Below are positions 1-5,654 of a DNA stretch of 5,654 bases, piece after piece. Within the stretch, counting starts at the first letter, position 1. Each line of letters opens with the position of its first letter. Origin of the DNA: Planctomycetales bacterium (GTDB lineage Bacteria; Planctomycetota; Planctomycetia; Gemmatales; Gemmataceae). The stretch covers positions 1 to 5,654 of the forward strand of contig JAGVLI010000714.1 in NCBI GenBank assembly GCA_020054355.1, given 5' to 3'. The notes beneath the pieces are model-generated. The model made no database searches, had not been told where the DNA came from, and saw nothing but the letters and a program-made list of their open reading frames with translations. The position numbers were made by a program, and so were the translations under genes.

Positions 1-533
1 AGCGTCACGGCGCTGGGCAGATAGCCGTTGCCCCGGTGGACCTTGCGCACCACCGCGCCGAGCGACGGCCAGTCGTTCGGCGCTCCCGGCTTGGCGTTTT
101 CGACGCCCACCGGCGCGTGGGGAAAGCCAGTCGTCATGTAGTAGCCGCTGGACGAGTGAGCGTTGTCGTTGGTTTGCATGGCCCGCAGCACGGCAATCTT
201 CTCGGTAAGCTTGGCCGTCTTCGGCATCAGTTCGCCGACGTGCAAACCTGGCGTGGCCGACTGGATGGGCTTCAGGTCGCCGCGAATTTCCGCTGGAGCG
301 TCCGGCTTGGGGTCCCAGGTTTCCTGCTGCGGCGGAGCGCCCAGGAAGAAGAGGACGATGCAGGCTTTCGCCTTCTTACGTGTTTCGGGTAGCGGAGTGG
401 CCGCCTGCGCCCGCTGCGCTTGCAGCAGCGCGGGCATGGTCAAACCGAGGGTGCCCAGGCCGCCGACGTGCAGCCAATCGCGCCGCGTCAGGCCGTCGCA
501 CAGGCGGGCGCCTCGATCTTGGATGGAGAGCAT
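1..533 (-). CDS. DUF1501 family Tat-exported protein, N-terminal part (cut by left window edge)
   Basis: The first 177 codons of a larger protein are present; the C-terminal part lies beyond base 1. Residues 16-21 read TRRDWL, a twin-arginine (Tat) motif. A hydrophobic stretch (about 23-37) and an AQA-A-like cleavage site near 42-45 follow, so export in folded form across the inner membrane is likely. The mature start matches DUF1501 (distantly alkaline phosphatase/sulfatase-like): a hydrophobic strand at 58-64 (CIVLFFL), then GAPPQQETWDPKP at 65-77, a PG-containing segment at 95-96, a KIAVLRAM strand at 112-119 and a conserved-looking His126. The start is the ATG at 533, with GGGGAG eight bases upstream (542-547). 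Family members usually exceed 400 residues and often sit beside DUF1549/DUF1553 cytochrome-like genes. Here the upstream neighbour on the same strand is a GntR regulator instead. The biochemical function of DUF1501 proteins is not firmly established, so I assign no reaction. Confidence 0.9.
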   Translation of the reverse strand, partial: MLSIQDRGARLCDGLTRRDWLHVGGLGTLGLTMPALLQAQRAQAATPLPETRKKAKACIVLFFLGAPPQQETWDPKPDAPAEIRGDLKPIQSATPGLHVGELMPKTAKLTEKIAVLRAMQTNDNAHSSSGYYMTTGFPHAPVGVENAKPGAPNDWPSLGAVVRKVHRGNGYLPSAVT

Positions 534-605
534 GGTAGGTTCTCCCCGTTCAGCCCCAGGTAGGAATGGGTGAGGCTCAAGGTTGGTTAGGAGTCCTTCT
601 GATTT

Positions 606-628
606 CCCTCTCCCGCCAGGGGAGAGGG
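606..628. repeat. Perfect 9-bp GC-rich inverted repeat (hairpin) between the gntR-type and DUF1501 genes
   Basis: CCCTCTCCC (606-614) and GGGAGAGGG (620-628) are exact reverse complements around a 5-base loop, GCCAG. The hairpin begins nine bases after the regulator's stop codon (read on the minus strand), where a terminator would be expected. No T-run follows on the minus strand (AAATC comes next), so it is not a classical intrinsic terminator. It may attenuate transcription, protect the 3' end of the mRNA, or be one copy of a dispersed palindromic element. CCCTCTCCC-type palindromes recur between genes in many GC-rich bacteria. The rest of 534-636 shows no convincing promoter, so the DUF1501 gene may depend on readthrough from the regulator gene or on a promoter I cannot recognise. 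Confidence 0.65.
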
Positions 629-636
629 GCGTCTTG

Positions 637-1353
637 TTATGAGTCTTTCAGTTTCATTTGCTTCCGCAGGTTAGTCAACACGGAATCCAGGTGGTCGCGC
701 ATGGCCTTTTCCGCGGCATCCGGATCGTGCGCAGCCAGCGCCCGGACGATGGCGAGGTGCCCGCGAAACGTCACTTCGGGATCGCGCCGCCGGCTCGGGC
801 CGCACTCCACGATGCTGGCCATGACGAATTCTTGGACGACTTCCATCACGCTGATCATCATCTCGTTGCCGGTCAGGTCCACGATCTGGCGATGAAAGCG
901 GAAGTCGATGCGATAGGCTTCCTGCGGTTCCAGGCTGCTGTCGCGGATTTCCTCGACCAGCGTTTCCAGCTCGGCGATGTCCTCCGGCGTGGCGTTCAGC
1001 GCAGCGCTGCGAACGGCGTCGCACTCGATCGCCCGGCGAAACTCGGTGAACTTGACCAGCTCGCGCGGCGACAGCGTCAGGGCGGAGCGCACCAGGTTGA
1101 TGCTGTTCATCAACCCACCGCGCTCGCTGACGAACATGCCCCGGCTGCCTTGCACCGATACCAAGCCTAGCATTTCCAGCCGGCCGATGGCTTCCCGCAG
1201 GACGGTTCGGCTGACTTGCAACTGCTTGACAAGTTCCGCTTCCGTGGGCAGCCGTTCGCCCGGCCCCAGCTGGCCATCGACGATGACCGACCGGATGCGC
1301 TCGACCACATCATCCACCAGCGACTTGCGTTTGACCGGGGTGATCTTGACCAT
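637..1353 (-). CDS. GntR-family transcriptional regulator, FadR subfamily (winged HTH + FCD domain)
   Basis: A complete 238-residue protein, the usual length for this subfamily. Residues about 10-75 form the GntR winged helix-turn-helix, with signature LGPGERLPTEAELVKQL (29-45), recognition segment VSRTVLREAIGRLE (47-60) and wing GLVSVQGSRGMFV (63-75). Residues about 96-230 are an all-helical FCD ligand domain. It keeps the expected metal/ligand residues Asp150 and His154 (DFRFH), His199 (RGHL) and His221 (RDHL). FCD proteins usually bind a metal with a carboxylate such as a sugar acid, lactate or other organic acid, and typically repress catabolic operons. No such operon is in the window, so the effector and targets are unknown. 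The ATG at 1353 has only a weak GGTGG upstream but fits the family N-terminus. A strong promoter and a probable operator precede it, suggesting autoregulation. The DUF1501 gene follows 103 bases downstream on the same strand. Confidence 0.93.
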   Translation of the reverse strand: MVKITPVKRKSLVDDVVERIRSVIVDGQLGPGERLPTEAELVKQLQVSRTVLREAIGRLEMLGLVSVQGSRGMFVSERGGLMNSINLVRSALTLSPRELVKFTEFRRAIECDAVRSAALNATPEDIAELETLVEEIRDSSLEPQEAYRIDFRFHRQIVDLTGNEMMISVMEVVQEFVMASIVECGPSRRRDPEVTFRGHLAIVRALAAHDPDAAEKAMRDHLDSVLTNLRKQMKLKDS

Positions 1354-1392
1354 CGTTCGCCCACCGTGAGCCGCTTGCGGCTTCGCAACTCA

Positions 1393-1425
1393 GAGTACGA
1401 CCATCACTTCATCAGACCATCGTAC
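1393..1425 (-). promoter_or_regulatory. Putative autoregulatory operator of the FadR-type regulator
   Basis: The segment has three overlapping symmetries. GTACGA (1395-1400) and TCGTAC (1420-1425) form a 6-bp inverted repeat, and GACCATC occurs twice in the same direction (1399-1405 and 1415-1421). Read on the minus strand, 1403-1393 is TGGTCGTACTC, which fits the GT-N3-AC core of the known FadR-subfamily consensus t.GTa.tAC.a. A degenerate second copy, TTGTACGATGG (1427-1417), covers the -10 box. One site on the -10 and one just past the predicted start is a layout suited to self-repression. That the downstream protein binds here is inferred. Confidence 0.45.
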
Positions 1426-1446
1426 AATGGAGCGCGGCCCTGTCAA
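1419..1446 (-). promoter_or_regulatory. Sigma70-like promoter for the GntR-family gene
   Basis: On the minus strand a perfect -35 box TTGACA (1446-1441) is followed after 16 bases by TACGAT (1424-1419), four matches out of six to the -10 consensus TATAAT. Transcription would start near 1412, giving a leader of about 58 bases. That leader includes a small inverted repeat, AGCCGC-TT-GCGGCT on the plus strand (1369-1382), just upstream of the weak ribosome-binding region. This is the best promoter match I can see in the window. Confidence 0.7.
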
Positions 1447-1473
1447 GAAGAAATTTCGCGGAGGACGAATCGA

Positions 1474-1479
1474 TATACT
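1474..1479 (+). promoter_or_regulatory. Candidate -10 element for rdgB
   Basis: TATACT on the plus strand matches the -10 consensus at five of six positions and lies 47 bases before the rdgB ATG. No good -35 is present at 16-18 bases upstream (the stretch is AAATTT-like), so this is tentative. A start near 1486 would exclude translation from the upstream TTG at 1485, consistent with initiation at 1527. It would fire away from the regulator promoter, with the two start points about 75 bases apart. Confidence 0.35.
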
Positions 1480-1513
1480 GACGCTTGTCGGCGACCATTG
1501 GTAACTCAGCACT

Positions 1514-1517
1514 GGAG
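1514..1517 (+). promoter_or_regulatory. Ribosome-binding site that fixes the rdgB start
   Basis: GGAG lies nine bases before the ATG at 1527. An in-frame TTG at 1485 would add 14 residues (MSATIGNSALESAA) before the conserved N-terminal strand, which the family normally places within the first few residues. The spacing here and the family N-terminus together select 1527. Confidence 0.7.
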
Positions 1518-1526
1518 TCCGCTGCC

Positions 1527-2144
1527 ATGCCCCCGCTGCTGGTCCTGGGCACGCGCAATCGCAAGAAACGCCAGGAAATCGTGGAAATCCTGGGCGGCCT
1601 CGGCCTGGAGTTCGGCGACCTGACCGAGTATCCCCAAGCCCCGGAAGTGGAAGAGGACGGCGATACCTTCGAGGCCAACGCCCGCAAAAAAGCCTCCGAG
1701 ACGGCCAAGGCGCTCGGGCAATGGGTGCTGGGCGAGGATAGCGGCTTGGTGGTGCCAGGACTGAACGGCCGGCCGGGCGTTTACTCGGCACGGTACGCAG
1801 GGAAGCAAGGCGACGACGAGGCCAACAACGACCGCTTGCTCGCCGAGTTGAAGCCGTTGCCCGACGACCGCCGCGCGGCCTACTACGTTTGCACGGCCGC
1901 CCTAGCTGATCCAACGGGAGAAGTGAAAGCCGTGGTGGAAGGCCGCTGTCACGGCACGATCATCGCGGAGCGGCGCGGCACCGGCGGCTTCGGCTACGAT
2001 CCGCTCTTTCTGATTCCGGAATTCCACCAAACCTTCGGCGAGCTGAGCGCGCGGGTGAAGCACGCCCTGAGCCACCGGGCGCGGGCATTGGAGCGGTTGC
2101 GGCCGGTGTTGCGGCAATTCCTGACTACCGAACACGCCCGATAG
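1527..2144 (+). CDS. rdgB: RdgB/HAM1 family dITP/XTP pyrophosphatase
   Basis: A 205-residue cytoplasmic nucleoside-triphosphate pyrophosphatase, close to the usual length of about 195-205. It hydrolyses non-canonical purine triphosphates (dITP, ITP, XTP) to monophosphate and pyrophosphate and so keeps deaminated bases out of DNA and RNA. All family signatures are present. TRNRKK (9-14) is the N-terminal phosphate-binding segment, and DTFEANARKKA (46-56) follows. GEDSGLVVPGLNGRPG (69-84) carries the expected catalytic Asp71 and the PGVYSARYAG loop (83-92). GTGGFGYDPLF (151-161) is the base-recognition loop, and SHRARAL (182-188) is the C-terminal motif. Lys replaces the Gly often seen in the first motif (NRKK instead of NxGK), a variation found in other family members. 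No domain is missing, so it should be active. It is divergent from the GntR-type regulator and convergent with the GRF/LRR gene, whose stop is two bases away, and is probably monocistronic. Confidence 0.96.
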   Translation: MPPLLVLGTRNRKKRQEIVEILGGLGLEFGDLTEYPQAPEVEEDGDTFEANARKKASETAKALGQWVLGEDSGLVVPGLNGRPGVYSARYAGKQGDDEANNDRLLAELKPLPDDRRAAYYVCTAALADPTGEVKAVVEGRCHGTIIAERRGTGGFGYDPLFLIPEFHQTFGELSARVKHALSHRARALERLRPVLRQFLTTEHAR

Positions 2145-2146
2145 GT

Positions 2147-3388
2147 TCAGCACTCCAGACGGGTCAAGCGGGCGCGCAGCGGTGATTGCATCAGGGCGTC
2201 GAGACCCTCTCGGCCAATGGAGTTCTCGCGCAGGTCTAATTCACGAAGGGCCTGGAGTTGCGGGGAATTCGCCAAGGCTCGAGCATCGCTGTCAACCAGC
2301 AGGTTCTTCGCTAAGATCAGCCGACGCAAACGCGGCAGGTTCGTCGAACTGACCAGGATCGGGATCGCGCTGCGGCCCAAATTGTTGTCCGTCAGATCGA
2401 GCACTTCCAGGTTCTGCAAGTAGCGCGAGCCAGCCAGTGCTTGAACTCCCGGTTGGCCCAAACTCTGGCCGTTCAGGGTGAGCGACCGCAGGTTCGTGAT
2501 CCTGGGCGACTCGGCAAGAATCCGCGCGCCCGCTCCACCCATGCGCTCACCGGCCAACGTCAGGCGACGAACCTCTGTCAGTTGCTTGGTGCTTGCCACG
2601 ATCTTCACGCCCGGCCAACCTTCGACACGAATGCGAAACGCCGCGGTCGGCGCTGCCAGCAACATGTCACCGGCATGGCTGGCAAACTGCGCCGCCTCCA
2701 TTTCCAGCTCGTCGATCAACCCGCGCGCAAACTTCCAACTCGTCACCAACGGACGAAGCGCGCTCGTCCAGCGGCTTTCATGTTCCTGGAGAATCGTGCG
2801 CGCCAGGCAATCGTGTTGGACCCAGGCTGATTCCGAAATTGACAGCTGATCTCGCTCGATCTGTGTGCGAATCAAGGTCGCTCGCTCAGCCTGGCCCTGA
2901 TCGTCCAGCCAGTCCGCATAAATAAGGCGGATCTCGTCATCCTCCCAGCGATCGCGGATTTCGGCAAGCAGGCCTGCTTCGGTCAACTGCCGATCACTGG
3001 GGGTCGCGCGCGGCATCTGCGCGGTCCGGGGTTCCTTTCCGGGAGAAGCCCACTGAAAATCACCGCAGGCGGGGTCATTGCAGGTTAGGAACAGCCGGCC
3101 CTGGTTGTTGCCTGCTTTGCGAACTCGGTCCGCGCGTCGGCCCTTCCCGCACCGAGGACAGGGGGTGGCGCCAGCCTGCAGACGCTCCAGTTCCGAGTCG
3201 GCTGTGGCCGGGGCAGAAAGCCAGGTAAAAAAACCGCAATGTCGGCACTTGGCGAAGAAACGGTCCAGGTTCGGCCCTGCTTTTTGCACTTGGTGGGCGG
3301 TGAGGGTGCCCTTTTTCTGACAACCATCGCAGATGGCCGTGATGACGTAACGCCGGGCATGGTCAAGATTGGTGAGCGTGATGTTCAT
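2147..3388 (-). CDS. Tandem GRF-like zinc finger / TIGR02996-like / leucine-rich repeat protein
   Basis: A 413-residue protein with no signal peptide or membrane segment, so probably cytoplasmic. Residues 20-57 and 77-114 are two GRF-like zinc fingers. The first has Cys20, Cys23, Cys48 and Cys51 with KAGPN, RFF and FFTW; the second has Cys77, Cys80, Cys103 and Cys108 with KAGNN, GRLF and FQW. GRF fingers in eukaryotic repair proteins (APE2, TOP3A, NEIL3) bind single-stranded DNA. Residues about 136-178 match the TIGR02996 repeat-companion segment (IRLIYADWLDDQG at 153-165). About 270-413 contain roughly five leucine-rich repeats of the ribonuclease-inhibitor type, about 28 residues each (RRLTLAGERMGGAG, RSLTLNGQSLG, EVLDLTDNNLG, RRLILAKNLL, RELDLRENSIG), with the last unit cut short by the stop. 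The start at 3388 is preferred over an ATG at 3439 because AGGAGG lies just before it. The function is unknown; nucleic-acid or protein binding is inferred. Confidence 0.85.
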   Translation of the reverse strand: MNITLTNLDHARRYVITAICDGCQKKGTLTAHQVQKAGPNLDRFFAKCRHCGFFTWLSAPATADSELERLQAGATPCPRCGKGRRADRVRKAGNNQGRLFLTCNDPACGDFQWASPGKEPRTAQMPRATPSDRQLTEAGLLAEIRDRWEDDEIRLIYADWLDDQGQAERATLIRTQIERDQLSISESAWVQHDCLARTILQEHESRWTSALRPLVTSWKFARGLIDELEMEAAQFASHAGDMLLAAPTAAFRIRVEGWPGVKIVASTKQLTEVRRLTLAGERMGGAGARILAESPRITNLRSLTLNGQSLGQPGVQALAGSRYLQNLEVLDLTDNNLGRSAIPILVSSTNLPRLRRLILAKNLLVDSDARALANSPQLQALRELDLRENSIGREGLDALMQSPLRARLTRLEC

Positions 3389-3413
3389 AAGCCCTCCTAG
3401 GTAGTTGGGAGGG
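3389..3413 (-). promoter_or_regulatory. Shine-Dalgarno sequence with a potential occluding hairpin upstream of the GRF/LRR gene
   Basis: The gene has a near-perfect ribosome-binding site, AGGAGGG, immediately before the CTT-ATG start. Fifteen bases earlier in the transcript is CCCTCC (3413-3408), an exact complement of GGAGGG (3397-3392), separated by a 10-base loop. A 6-bp, nearly all-GC stem would bury the whole Shine-Dalgarno sequence, so translation could be low or conditional. A weak extended -10-like TGCTACTTT (minus strand, 3424-3416) with CTGGCA 18 bases before the hexamer might be a promoter. Its start point would fall at or inside the hairpin, so a long transcript from the kinase gene would form the hairpin while a short local one might not. 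No convincing terminator separates the kinase stop from this gene. Confidence 0.4.
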
Positions 3414-3490
3414 AAAAAGTAGCATCCGGCCAACATCATTGCCAGCTGCGTAGTGATGGAGCGGCTGCTAGCGCTCAGCGAAAACCCGCC

Positions 3491-5654
<2,164 letters not shown>

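Noticed and set aside
658..1170. 170-codon open frame on the plus strand
   Set aside because: Antisense to the GntR-family gene, whose own frame gives a full, well-conserved protein.
1460..1465. GGAGGA on the plus strand resembling a Shine-Dalgarno sequence
   Set aside because: No start codon follows at a usable distance and no short reading frame begins there.
1485..1526. Upstream in-frame TTG start for rdgB
   Set aside because: Adds 14 residues not typical of the family, has no ribosome-binding site, and coincides with the predicted transcript start; the ATG at 1527 has GGAG at suitable spacing.
1390..1914. 174-codon open frame on the minus strand across the rdgB start
   Set aside because: Arg/Pro-rich shadow antisense to rdgB that also runs through the regulator promoter.
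3389..3439. Upstream ATG at 3439 for the GRF/LRR gene
   Set aside because: The 17 extra residues include a short hydrophobic, lipobox-like stretch (MLAGC), but it has no Shine-Dalgarno sequence and no preceding n-region. The strong AGGAGG before 3388 favours the internal start. A lipoprotein is also unlikely given the zinc fingers right after it.
3465..3482. Partial palindrome GCTG...CAGC after the kinase stop as a terminator
   Set aside because: Only about four base pairs can form, and no T-run follows on the relevant strand.

Overview
The window comes from a GC-rich bacterial chromosome and most likely from a planctomycete, probably near Gemmata (Gemmataceae). Three things point there. One is a Tat-exported DUF1501 protein of a type greatly expanded in Planctomycetes. 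Another is a protein with a TIGR02996-like 'repeat-companion' segment (core IRLIYADWLDDQG) followed by leucine-rich repeats, a combination typical of Gemmata-type genomes. The third is a large HAMP hybrid histidine kinase of the style common in that phylum. The taxonomic call is an inference from protein families; no marker RNA is present.

Layout, left to right. Positions 1-533 (minus) hold the N-terminal third or so of a DUF1501 protein that runs off the left edge. A 103-base gap (534-636) contains a perfect 9-bp GC-rich hairpin. Positions 637-1353 (minus) encode a complete GntR-family regulator with a FadR-type C-terminal (FCD) domain. A 173-base divergent intergenic region (1354-1526) carries a strong sigma70-like promoter for the regulator (TTGACA, 16 bases, TACGAT). 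Nested repeats beside its -10 look like an autoregulatory operator. Positions 1527-2144 (plus) encode RdgB, the dITP/XTP pyrophosphatase. Two bases after its stop ends a convergent gene (2147-3388, minus). It encodes two GRF-like zinc fingers, a TIGR02996-like segment and a C-terminal leucine-rich-repeat region. Its Shine-Dalgarno sequence can pair with an upstream CCCTCC. Positions 3491-5654 (minus) hold a hybrid sensor kinase (HAMP, HisKA, HATPase_c, REC, REC, Hpt) cut by the right edge.

No metabolic pathway links these genes. RdgB is a housekeeping nucleotide-pool sanitiser; the kinase and the GntR protein are regulators whose targets lie outside the window or cannot be inferred. The most unusual item is the GRF-GRF/TIGR02996/LRR protein, which joins a probable nucleic-acid-binding module to a repeat scaffold. 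It lies 102 bases downstream of the phosphorelay kinase on the same strand. I saw no RNA genes, insertion sequences, CRISPR arrays or attachment sites.
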